Origin: Rostratula benghalensis
Lineage: Eukaryota > Chordata > Aves > Charadriiformes > Rostratulidae
DNA length: 64,000 nucleotides
NCBI GenBank assembly: GCA_013399305.1
Contig: VXAI01000337.1
Span: 346,648-410,647 of the forward strand
Direction of reading: 5' to 3'
Shown here: one piece after another, positions 47,146 through 58,693 of the stretch
Numbering within the stretch: position 1 is the stretch's first letter
Layout: every line of letters starts with the position of its first letter
The notes under the pieces: model-generated
Seen by the model: the letters and a program-made list of their open reading frames with translations, nothing else
What the model was told of the DNA's origin: nothing
Database searches by the model: none
Translations under genes and position numbers: made by a program

Positions 47146-50100
47146 TCCTGACAGGGCTGGGAGGTGTCAGACAGGGATGGGTGGGAAGGGCACTGAATCT
47201 GAAGCCAAACAGCTGGTTTGGTAGAGAAGCAGGTATGGGGGACAACATATGGATGGAGATGCTTTCAAAGTTCCTGTCTGGGAGAAGGACCTTTCTCCTC
47301 AGCTTTCTGAGTGCAAATCAGCAGGGCAAGATGCTTTTTGTCAAGGTTGAGGAGAAGAACGTGCTGTAATTGAGTTGTGAGGTGAGCAAATCCCTAGGTG
47401 GGAGCTGCTGCGTGTGGCTGGGTAGGAAAGTCTGTTCTTTAAATCTTACGCAGAAAGAATCGGCCAAGCTTAGACACAGAGTGGCTGTGAGGATCTCAAG
47501 TGGTTTGTTAAAAGCATGTTTGAGGAGTGTAGAGATGAAGGGAAGATGGGGAGGCAGCTGCAGAGACAAGCATCTGAGCCCGGGAGAGAAAAGCTGGTTG
47601 AGGAGGCAGCAGAGGATGGCTGGAGGTAGTTAGTTGGGTGATCATCACTCTGGGTGCAGCACTTCTGGTGCCAGACCTGGAGAACTCAGGTGCTGCGTTG
47701 CCGAAAGGCACAAAAATCCAAATGTTTCTTTGCTATTGAGAATGCAGGGTGTTTGTACAAAAAGCTGGAAAAAAAGGCAAGCCTTAAACAATGAGGATAA
47801 CTTGACCCATCGTCAATCTTCTGCTTGTTTCCTCCTGCTGTTTTTCTGATTTTTAGTAGGGCCTTGGTAAGGGAGGAAGGTACTGTGATGGGTTTTCTCT
47901 GCAGTTATTTTGGAACTCATCTCTGGTGGCTGTGACTGGAGCTGGGGTGGGTGGGCGTTACGACCAGGAGTCTTCAGCTCCTTGGAAAACCAAATCAACC
48001 TCCCTGCTTGTAACCACCTCTTCCTCCCCACGTCCTGCTTTCAACATCCAATTAAACTTCATCCATGTTAAAGAGAAGGCAGTTTCTAGAAGAACTTCAT
48101 GGTTTTAGTGAAACCACCCCATGTTGGATATTTCAGCTATTTCCTTTACCAGTGGTACTGAGAGTGAGCTCTTCTATGGTTTCCCTTCTCAGATTCTGTG
48201 GAGGAGTTGTAGGAGCAGGGGGAATTGTTCACTGCTTTCCTGTTTATTTTACCCTGTAACACACCCATGAAATTGGTACTTGCCAGGATCTTCAATATAT
48301 ATAATCTAACAAAGACATACTCTTGAGTTGAAGAGTTCCAGCAGTAATTTGGGGGAATGCATTTCTACCTCCTTCTGCACTTTTTTTTTTTTTTGGCTGG
48401 GTTTAGGATCAATATTGAGTAAGTGCTGTTTTGAAAAAAAAAAAAAAAAAAATTGACATTCAGGTGGCCAGAAACAGTAAACAAGAGACAGCAGTCGAAA
48501 CAGTCCTAATATGGCCAGGCAGAGAAAGGTGATCATTCACTATGCTCCCGTTCACTAAAAGATAATGTTTGAAGAAACTAAAGCACGGTGCAGAACTGCT
48601 TATGACCTCTTTCCCTGGACCACGCACATGCTCAGGCTTTATTTGCAATTGCTTTGCTCTTTTGTAGGTTTTGGCTGATACCAAGCACGTGAAAAATCTA
48701 ATGCCTGGCTCAAACTGTGGCTCCTTTTTTTTTTTTTTCTTTTTTTTTATAAACAGCTTTTCTTTTGCGTTATGCTGATAGAGCGCGATACAGAGACATC
48801 TTGCAATAGACTCTTTTCAGTATAAGGTGCCAAAGCTGAAGAGGAAACATTTCATGTGATTAAACAACTGAGACGTTCTGACAGATGTTTGCCTGACAGG
48901 GTTTGCAGGGAGAGCAGCGCTGCTCAGATCTGGTAAGTGCTCCCGCACGTGTTTGAGCCCCGCATCCAGGGGGTTGTGGTCAGAGCTGCCACATGTTCCT
49001 GGGGCCACTTCCCATTTCTGTGGGCTTTGTGGGCATTGTACAGGTTCCTCGGGCCAATTTCCATTTCTGTGGGCTTTGTGGGCATCGTACAGCCTCTCCG
49101 GATGCCTTTGGCATGGGCTCACTCCTTCCTGCTGGGCAAGCTGCAAAATCCTCTCTCTCCTCTCCCGTATTCATTTACTAGAGAATTCCTTTTTCTTAGC
49201 ATCTTCACTTTTGGTTTTCTGGCTCATGGCTCTGTGTTTCTTGCTCGTGCTTCAGGAAGGCATTACTGGTTTCAATGAAGGCTTTTAACATGGATTTTGC
49301 TAAAAGAAAATCACTGTGAAGGTACCGGTTCTGACCTCTTGTCCTTCCACTTTAATTCCCAGCCAGATGTTTTTGTGCTTTAAGGGCAGTTTATGTTGGG
49401 GCTTTGACCATTTTTAAGTGTTGAAATAGCCTTAATGTGAAGTTTGAATTCAAAACAAAACAGCTACGGCTTTTGAAAAGTTGCAGTTGGTTATTTCTTA
49501 TGCTTATGTAGGTGGCAAAAAGGACCTAAGTATTTTGAAGTTGTATTTGGAGAATAAATAATGTATTCAGACCTGTCCAAGCTAGTCTGAGGTTTTCTTC
49601 TCAGATTAGTAGAGCAGGATGGACCTTTTTGTGATGCATAATCGAGTCGGAAACTTGTTTTGAGTCAGACTGCAAAGGTGTAATCCCCTTCAGGGATTAT
49701 GGTAGATTTTGCATATTGCCTCCAAGGGCCTTTTTGAGGATTCAATGGATGCTTTAACTGTGCTGCTATCTATAGCACTTTGGAAAGCATTCATTCATAA
49801 AAATGGATTTTAACAACAGCTTTGTAAAGACCTGAAAGAATGCAGGAGTTCCTGGGAGGACAGAGAACATCATTGGTTGCCCAGAAAGACATCATGATTC
49901 TGGCAACTGTAGTGATGACAAAGGACACTTGCCTCATGTGCCAGGAGTACTATAGCTCCTTTGAGGTTGAGCTCACCCCCAAAGGGGAAAACAAGGTGAA
50001 TTTCATCTTCAGTAGCACACAGTTGTTCTTGTCTCAATGCTCCTAGAGCAAACTTGGGCAGTTTTCACTTGAGTTTGCCCCCTTATATTGTACAGGTTTG

Positions 50101-52629
50101 GAAACAGGGTGAATTTAGAATAAAAATACCCAAGAATGGCATCCTGTGATTGAGTCGGATAACGCGTATTTCTCCTCCCTGCAACCTGTGCAGCCCTTCC
50201 CTGGGGAGTCTGAGCAATATTACTTCTCCATAGACTCCCACTGTGTCCTCCTGGTAAGCCATCTCCCCAGCTTACTGTGTGCCATGGCATGATCAGTGCA
50301 CTGATAAAAGAAGGGGGGGGGGGGGGAGCGGGAGCGGGGGGAAGAGGGTGTATGTGTGATCCTTTCATCTTCCAGCTTCCTGAACCTGGTTTTTACTACA
50401 GGACCACTACGGTCAAGTCTTACGCTAGCAGTATGTGCCAGGGATGCTCCTGTCCAGGAGGCAGTGCTGTTCTCCTGTGGCCCTGTTAAATTGCCAAATT
50501 GATACAGCAAAATTAAATCCATGTGATACTGTCTGTGCATCCGCCAGGTCAGACCAAAGACCTGTCCAGCCCAGACAGCAAATGCTTGGGGACAAGCATA
50601 AAAAATAATCCAGATTTTTTTCCCTTCTATACAACAACCCGATGTAAGCTGTAAGGAATCGTTAAAGTGCCTTTTTCTGTGTACAATGGCAAGAATTACC
50701 TGGTTTTTGTCAGTGGGACTCAAGATATTTTAGCTATGAATGGCAAGGTTGTAAACAGCTGGTTGTGCTGGAGTAAGCCAATCAAAGGTTGTTATTAAAT
50801 CTTAAATAGGTAACAAATGGCAAGGTGTTACGTGATACCTATTTAGTCTGGTTTGCATGGGGCAGAAGGGAGTGTGAGGCCTCTCATTTGTTGGTGCATG
50901 GCTAAGAGGGTTGGACATGGCCTTCAAAGGTGTGGGACATTGCTTATGCAGCAAGCATTTATATAAAAAAAATCCTCCCCTTTTATCCTCTGTGCCTTAT
51001 GTTGAAGGAGGGACATTTATTCCTTTTGACTTGGTTGTGAGAGAATGCTAAATTATTGCTTAATCCTACAAAGTCACTCGGTGAAGGTGGTGGAGAGAGC
51101 ATAAAGGCTAAAGAAGTGTAAGAGATTTAAGTGTTTCTAATTTATGGCACAGTGCTCACAGGGGGATGTGCTCACGAAGACCTGCAGCATCTTTTTCCTA
51201 TTGAATGGGTGGATTAATGATGGTGAATTCTGCCACGTTAGAAATGTGTGAGGTCACTCCTCGTGGCTGACTGCAGGAAATACTTCAGCTGGAAAAAGCC
51301 ACTGTTTCCTTGCGGCTGCTTTGGATTCTGCTTTTACAGTTGAGAGAGCAGACTCTGTTTCTGGGATAGTTTTGGAAAATATTTAATTAAGCGGCTCTAA
51401 TGAGGGGGCCATTATAACTGCAAACAGAATTATTGTTATCATCGTTTCAGCTGTTAACATTTTAAGGGGAGTTGTTCACAAACTGTTCAGTAATTAGGGC
51501 CCAATTCACTGTGGAAAAATTGCAGTCAGGCTGCTGCTGCAGCAGCATAATGTGGCAGGGAGCATTTGAGAAGAAGTCATCCTTCCTAAAATTTGTAGTT
51601 GATACGTGGACTTCTCCGACATCACTTCTCTATAATGTAGTTTCTCTCTGGTGTAGTACAAAGGTTTAGATTCTAGAAGTGGCTTGGGTTGCTTTGGCAT
51701 ATGCACAATGGGTTTATTTGCCATCAGGAGTACCGTGGGATTATTTCATAGTCCTTTTTTTGGTGTGCAGAGCAGAGGTTTGGGACAGAACTATGGAAAT
51801 TTGTACTTCTGCACAGCTGCTCCGATGATCATGGTCTACGGCGGTTCTGTGAACATAGTGGTATCATTATATTAATGGCCAGGTAAGGCTTTGAACCTTT
51901 TAGGAAATTGAGCAGTAGGAGGAGGGAAAAGTGCAAATTATCTTTCTGTTCTTGGTAAGAAGCAGCACCTTACACAGCTTGATGCAAATTGCTTCTAGTT
52001 AAGGAGTGTCTTAAAATGCAACTCTGCAGGGTTGCTCAGCTGTAGCTATAGTTAGAGCTGCGACTATAGATAGCATTAAATTTATTTAAGTGCTAATAAA
52101 GTGAAGTTTGGCATTTCCTCTGAGACTTATTTTAGAACAAGCCTATCTGAGGTGTTTAGCAGCTTTGTGTACCTCACGTGGAAGCACTTTCATACTGCTT
52201 AGGCTGGGGAAGTCAATGCAGGGCTCTGGGAGTCTGGCTGAGTGAGCGCTTTGTTTGGCCAGCCTGATGTGGGGTGGTCCCACAGGAGCTGTGGTGGCTG
52301 TACGAGCTGTCCTGCTGGTCCTGGTGGGGTTGGAAAATGCAGCTGGAGCCTTGGGGCTCTGCTTCTTCAGGGAACCATCTCTGGTATTAAAATAACTTGG
52401 TATAAATCTCATGCTCAGACACAACAGTTCCTGTGGTTTCGTTGTCTGGATTAAAGTGCAGACTATGACTCTCAGTAAATCCTCTTTCTAAGCTTGAGAG
52501 GTGCAAAGGTGCAGTGCAGAGGGCAGGTTAAGAGCTCTGGGTCAAGAGTAAGGCATGGTGATGGCATTGAAGGAGCTCTGGAAAATGCTTGGTGCCATGT
52601 CTAACTCCTGAGACTCTCTGAAATTTCTT
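47146..52629. other. Intron 1 block D, no exon recognised
   Basis: Holds A20 at 48434-48453, the 49-bp tandem duplication at 48995-49092, a G14 run at 50313-50326 and a 16-bp CTG/CAG palindrome at 51532-51547. No repeat family and no coding motif recognised elsewhere. Confidence 0.5.
48995..49092. repeat. Two-copy 49-bp tandem duplication
   Basis: Units 48995-49043 and 49044-49092 both run from GTTCC to GTACAG and share TTTCTGTGGGCTTTGTGGGC. They differ at four of 49 positions, so the duplication is not very recent. The unit is not a multiple of three. Confidence 0.9.
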
Positions 52630-53427
52630 GTGTAGGATCCTGCACTTGGGTCACAACAACACCATGCATCTCTACAGGCTTGGGGCAGAGTGGCTGGAGA
52701 ACTGCCTGCCAGAAAAGGACCTGGGGTGTTTTGGTTGACAGCCAGTTGACCATGAACCAGCAGTGTCCCTGGGTGGCCAAAAAGGCCAATGGCATCCTGG
52801 CTTTTATCACCAATAGTGTGGCCATCAGGACTCTGGAGGTGATCGTCCCGCTGTACTGGGCACTGGTGAGGCTCTTCTAAAGTACTGTGTACAATTTTGG
52901 GCCCTTTCCCACAAAAAAAAAAAAAAAAAAAAAAAAAGACACTGAGGTGCTGGGGTGGGCCCAGAGAAGGGCAACAAAGTTGGGGAGGGGTCTGGGGAAT
53001 AAGTCGCATGAGGAGAGGCTGCAGGAGCTGAGGTTGACACTACTGCTCTCTCTACAACTCCCTGAAAGGGTGTTGTAGAGAGGCAGGGGTCAGTTTCTTC
53101 TCCCAAGTCACAGGCAATAGGACAAGTGGAAATGTCTTCAAGGGGGCACCAGGGGATGTTCAGATTGGATATCAGGAAAAATTTTTACACTGAAAGGATT
53201 ATTAAGCATTGAAATGGGCTGACCAGGGAAGCAGTTGAGGCACCATCCTTGGAGGTATTTCAAAGACGGGTTGACATACCGCTTAGTGATGCAGTTTAGT
53301 GATGGATCGTTGTTGGGGGGTTTTTTTGTTTGTTTGTTTTTTTCTTTTTTAATCAGTTAGGTTTATGGTTTGACTAGATGATCTTAAGTCCCTTCCAACC
53401 TAGACAATTCTATGATTCTGTGATTCT
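52630..53427 (+). mobile_element. CR1 LINE fragment with internal A25 and T/G-rich insert
   Basis: Begins at the ORF2 block GATCCTGCACTTGGGTCAC, continues with an AKKANGILAF coding segment (CR1 consensus motif KKANGILGC) and ends ACAATTCTATGATTCTGTG. Within it, 52913-52937 is a run of 25 A, placed where CR1 normally has a mixed sequence between the TTTTGGGCC and CACTGAGGTGCTGG blocks. A T/G-rich stretch at 53316-53352 lies in the 3' part. The frame is broken by a stop at 52878-52880. Confidence 0.92.
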
Positions 53428-54374
53428 CCTCTTCAACTTAAGTAAACATCTTCTCTCTTGATTGCAGATAGATGACTTCTGTTGGATCTGGGCAAGGCAT
53501 TTTCCAGTTAGCAGTGGTTGGATCTTGGCAGAGGACATTGTAGGAAGTCATTAGTGGTCTCAGAAGAGGTGGTGCCAAATGACCATGGTGAAAGATCACA
53601 GTGTCCCTATTCTGTGACACGGAGGGAAGGTGTGGCCCAGCAGTACAGGGCTGTCCCTTCAAAGTGGATCTAAGGGTTTGGGTCGGGGACCCTAGAGACC
53701 TTGAGAGCTGGCTTCCTGCAAGACCCTGCTGTCCTGCAGAGATCCTTTCCTGCTTCGTGGGTGGGAGCCACAGACAAAATGTGAATCCTGTCTGGTGCCA
53801 TGTAGCATCTGTGGGAGAGCCAAATAGTGAAATGCTGTGTAGTTTCGGTCTGAAAAATGGTATTTTTTTGAAGGGAAGGGGAAGATGTCTCATACCCTGA
53901 ACATTAGCTCACTGTGTAGCTTGGGCTACCACAGAGAGAGAGTTAATGATACCTTTGGAGACCTGCTAGCTGACTAAGGAGTGTGATAGCCCAAAGACAT
54001 GTGCTGTGGTGCAGAGGAAGCCAGTACTACTCTGTTTTCTTGCGGGCTCACTCCTGGAGCTAAGGCAGAAGCTGATCTGGCAGTGAGCTGAAAAACCTGT
54101 TTCAGTTAGCATTTCCAGTCCAAGGAATTGCTGTCGGTACTCTGGGGCTGAAATCTTACTGCTTTGCCTGCAGGACAGAATGGAGACAGGCTGGAGTAGC
54201 ATCCCAGTGAGCACTGCCTCTCCTCGCCTCCAGGGCAAACTGTTGCTCCTTAGGAGCCCCTGGAGCAAAGGGTGGTCTGAATTTGAATGTCAGCTCCTCA
54301 ACAAAACAGCTGTGACTCATAGTAAATCTTGTACATGCTCTCTACCTCAGTTTCTCCACCTTTCATGTAGAAAG
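53428..54374. other. Intron 1 spacer, nothing recognised
   Basis: No repeat or coding motif seen. The 151-codon antisense frame at 53438-53893 has no recognisable domain. Confidence 0.5.
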
Positions 54375-54506
54375 ATCATAGAATTATAGAATGGTTAGAG
54401 TTGGAAGGGATCTTAAAGACCATCAAGTTCCAACACCTCCCACCAGACCAGGTTGCTCAAAGCCCCATCCAGCCTGGCCTTAAACACTTCCAGGGATGGA
54501 GCAGCC
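54375..54506 (-). mobile_element. CR1 3' end, left arm of a fold-back pair
   Basis: Plus strand reads ATCATAGAATTATAGAATGG (inverted CR1 tail) through CACCAGACCAGGTTGCTC to AGGGATGGAGCAGCC, where it stops and the opposite-orientation copy begins. It is truncated inside the 3' UTR-like region. Confidence 0.88.
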
Positions 54507-54675
54507 CAGAGAAGCTGTGGCTGCCCCATCCCTGGAGGGGTTCAAGGCCACATTGGATGGGGCTTTGAGCAACCTGGTCTGGTGGGAGGTGTCCAGGGCC
54601 AGGGCCAGGGGGTGGTGGTGGTGGGATTTGGATGATCTTTAAGGTCCTTTCCAACCCGAACCATTCTGTGATTTC
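54507..54675 (+). mobile_element. CR1 3' end, right arm of a fold-back pair
   Basis: Begins CAGAGAAGCTGTGGCTGCC and ends GAACCATTCTGTGATT. It pairs with the left arm across a 12-base loop (54507-54518). The innermost 74 bp are about 90% complementary, including a perfect 39-bp stretch (54433-54471 with 54554-54592). A GGGCCA-repeat and TGG-repeat expansion lies at 54595-54625. Confidence 0.88.
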
Positions 54676-57600
54676 CAGCACCAGAGAAGCTGATGCTCGT
54701 TTCCGCTCCCAACCTAAGCAGTCTGCTAGCAAAGGAATTTATGATACAAAAATATTTTTTGTGCAAAGTGCAGTAACACAGAGCAATAAAACCCCATAAT
54801 TGCAGCAGGAATATTCCACGTTAAACCAAACTATCAATTATACTTTGCATAGAGGTTTGCAAGACTAAAAAGGTGGTGCTTTCATGTGAAAAAATATTCA
54901 TTATCTTCTTTCAAACACACCTTAATTGCCAACATCAAAGTTATTAATTAAGCAATACATCTTGCAAAACTGGATTGGCTCATCCAATGTGTGTGGATTG
55001 TGGTAGGAAGGGTACAGGAGAGCACAGGAGCCTTCTGGATCCTCGCACGGAAGAGTTGCGAAGATGAATCCAATATTCTCTATAAAGGTTACACTCAAAG
55101 GCGTTGATTTTTGTGAGAAATGTCCCGTTTTAGGGTTCAGTGTACTTGCTTTGGCAGCAAAGCTGTAACGGGAGGAGTGACAAACTCTTCAGGTGGTGCT
55201 TTTGCTTAGGTTCCCCACTGGGCAAACGCTGCCTGCACACTGCCATGCCTCCGTCAGCTCCTGGGGTGTCCAGGATTTGTGGTGGGCGTCACTGCCACAA
55301 AGCCTTCCTGGCCCACAGCTTAATGCCAGATGGTCCAGGGGCCCCAAAATGTGGCTTGCAACCATCCGTAGCAGGAGCAGTTGGAGCAAGAAAAGGCAAG
55401 GAGGAATCTGAATTTTGTTTTGCTCGTCTGTCACCATTTGTACTTGGGTTGCTGGCTTCCAGTTCTACTTTTTAAAGCAGATGTGGTTTTCATAATAGAA
55501 ATATCCTTCTCGAGCTCCTTTTTCCTGCATGCTTTTCCTTTAGAGGCATTTCGTATTTCCATGCCGGTGGAGGTCTCTTGTCTTTGACAAAATTCAGTTT
55601 TAAGACTGCATGTCTAGACCTGGAAATTCAATTTCTTTACCTTCCCATAACTCAGTCCTTGCTCAAAAGTGGCTTTTGTGTGTAAGCTGCATGTGGTTGG
55701 CCAGCATCCTACCCGGTTAGTGTGAGGAGTATCTCAGATCAGCTCTGTTGTGTATTAGACGCTTGTTGTTTTCTGTCTGTTCTCCTTTGTTTTGTCACTC
55801 AGGAACCTGTATGGTTACAGCTGGATTGATGGGATCCAGCTCACACTGTGCCCACCAACGCCATTTTCCTCCGGTTGCCTCGGTGGGCAAAAACTCTCCT
55901 TACTCCTTGCTAATCTGCTAGAGCTCTTTTTGTGCTTGACCCTGATTTTGTTAGAGGTGTGAACTTGCCAGGATAACAGCGAAAAAAATTTTTTTCCTCT
56001 ATATGATTTCAGAGAATTATATTATTTTTTGGTTCCCACTAGCTCTGGAGGAAATTATACCTCTGAAGTATTTGTCTCATCAATTTGCAAAGACACCTTT
56101 ATTGCCCTCGGTGGATCATAAAGGCTGCTTTCCAAGAGGGATGTTTACTGTAAAAGCTAATGAAGACTTCATTGCTTTCCATGGCATCTCGTCAGTTGCT
56201 CTCTAGAAAGAGTGATTGACTCCTTGTTGTGGCTGTATTTTAACTTCTGCTAGGTGTGTGCTTTTTATGATTTTTTTTATTTTTTTTTTTAAATCAGGTT
56301 GTTAACGGTGAAGTTGAGAGATCAGACAAAGAGATTGTTGCCTAAACTGGCAGGGCTTCCTTGCAGCAAGCAGGGAGGATGCCTGGTGCACTACTTGCTC
56401 TCCAGGTTTGTTTGAATAAGAAAGTGCTATTGTGTACATCACTTAAAATTAGACATTTAATTTTTAAACACCTGTTTGGGGTTTTTTTTGGATTTTCTCT
56501 CCCTCATCAAAGTACGAGCAGGAAGAGTGTCCCCAATTACACTTTTACGACCATAGATTTTTCCACTTTGCATTCTGAAGAGCATAGAAACATGATTAAT
56601 GTAAAAGATTGTCAAACAGCATTAATCACTGTTGATTTATTGTCGATTCCTGCCCTCCCCTTTTCCCAGAGAGCCCACAGTGCTTGCTCTGTGCAGTGGA
56701 TAAAATCTTACACCTTTGTCGGTGCCCACTTGCCCTGCGGTTTGAAGGAGTGCAGTGAAGAGCTGCTTGCTCATCTGGGATTTTTGGGAAGCTTTAGTTA
56801 CAGCAAAGAGAAATAATGAGAGGAGAGGATAAGCATATTTTATTTCATACCATTGCTTCACTGTTAACGTGTGCTGAACTGCGCATGCAAGACAAGTGGT
56901 TTTACATCTCATGTATATCTTCAGTCAGGGTGGCCTTTGTGAGACACAAATGACACAAGGTGAACAAACTGCTTATTAAGGTAAGACAATGAAGGCCCAA
57001 TTTTAAAAGGTTAAGATGTACTAGAAAGTATCAGTGCATCCTCCAAGTCATTAATGCTATACAGAATGCACAGCGTGTGGTATTTTGAAAGGCCACTGTA
57101 ACCTTTTCAAGCATGAAGCATGCTAAAAGGAATCCATTTCCTTACTGCCTTGAAAAGGGAAATCAGTCTTAAAAAGCCCCAGTTTTCAGTTGTTTAAAAA
57201 GGAAACCTTTTCTTGGAGTGTAACAGGAGAGGGAGAATCCTTAAAGTGAAGTGAGCAGTGAGCTGTGTGTTGCAAGGGGGGCAACCCTGGAAGTCTGTAA
57301 GTGATGCGAGCTATAAAGTTTCGCTTTTTAAAAGACCAAAAAATCTTCTCACTCTTGTGCTTTCTTCCCCCAGATCCTTAGCTGAATTTTAAACTTTGCA
57401 CAAGCTTGGTGTTCTCTGGTTAAACCAGGGAAAGGCAGCAGAGAGAGCAGATGTGAGGAAGACGTTTGATTTTTTTGGGAGGTGGAGGGGAAAAAGAATC
57501 CCCACAGACAAGTTTTCAGGAAAATAAGCTACAAAGGGCTTATGTATTCCTGAAAGATTGTCTGGTATTTTGAATTAGATTGTTTGGCCTTATCTAAAGG

Positions 57601-57825
57601 ACAACAGCTCCCTTACAGAGCAAGCCTTGCTGTCCTGTGCCATCGCACAGTAGCACCATTGCACAGACCTCTCTGCTTTTCTTCATCTTCCAGTGCCTGA
57701 GAGCAGGAGTGAACCTTCCCTCCTGCCCCATGGCACAGGATCCCATCCAGTGGCTGTTGTGGGGGAAGCAGTGGCACCCAAAAACAGAGACCATATTATT
57801 GACCTGCTGCCCCACTTGACGTACC
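54676..57825. other. Intron 1 block E, no exon recognised
   Basis: AT-rich stretch at 54770-54990 (AACCAAACTATCAATTATAC, TTATTAATTAAGC) could be regulatory. No repeat family, exon or tandem repeat recognised in the rest. Confidence 0.5.
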
Positions 57826-58693
57826 CTCAGCAGGGTTACTGATGACACAAAACTGGGGAGGGGTGGTTGACGCACCAGAAGACTGTGCCACCGTACAGTG
57901 AGACCTGGACAGGGTGGAACATTGAGCAGAGAAACCTAAGGAAGCTGAAGGGGAAGTCCTGCACCTCGGGAGGAATAACCTCATGCACCAGTGCAGGATG
58001 GGGCTGACCTGCTGGAGAGCAGCTCTGCAGAGAGGGACCTGGGAGTCCTGGTGGCCAACAAGTTGACCACGAGTCAGCAATGTGCCCTCATGGCCAAGAA
58101 GGCAAATGGTCTCCTGGGGTGCATTATAAAGAGCATGGCCAGCAGGTTCAGGGAGGTCATCCCCCTCTGCTCTGTCCTTGTGAGGCCACATCTGGAGCAC
58201 TGGGTCCAGTGCTGGGATCCCCAGCTGAAGAAGGAGAGGGAACTCCTGGAGAGAGTACAGTGGAGGCTTTGAAGATGATCAAGGGCCTGGAGCATCTCTC
58301 TGCTGAGGAAAGGCTGAGATGAGAGACATGAGGCTCTTCAGCCTGGAGAAGAGAAGGCTGAGAGAGGATTTCATCAATGCTTATCAATATCTAAAGGCAG
58401 GTGACAAGAGGATGGGGTCAGGCCCTTCAGTGGTGCCCAGTGACAGGACAAGGGGCAACAGACACAAACTAGGACATGGGAAATTCCATCGCAACACAAG
58501 GAGAAACTTTGAGTGTGCTAGAGCCCTGGAATAGACTGCCTAGAGAGGGTGTGGAGTCTGCTCCTCTGGAGATATTCCAAACTCACCTGGATGATTTCTG
58601 TCCAGCCTGCTTTGGCAGGGGATGGGACTAGCTAATGTCTGAAGGTCTCCTCCAACACCTCAGCCCCCCGCCCCCCACCGCATTCTGTGATCT
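57826..58693 (+). mobile_element. CR1 LINE, ORF2 C-terminal part and 3' end
   Basis: Starts at the reverse-transcriptase catalytic-box region (reads VTDDTKLG against the family's FADDTKLG) and includes LLESSSAERDLGVLVANKL, KKANGLLGCI, SALVRPHLE-like and LFSLEKRRLRED segments. It ends with CATTCTGTGATCTG. Several frameshifts separate these segments, so it is a dead copy, truncated at its 5' end. A C-rich stretch near 58662-58678 interrupts the usual tail. Confidence 0.93.
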
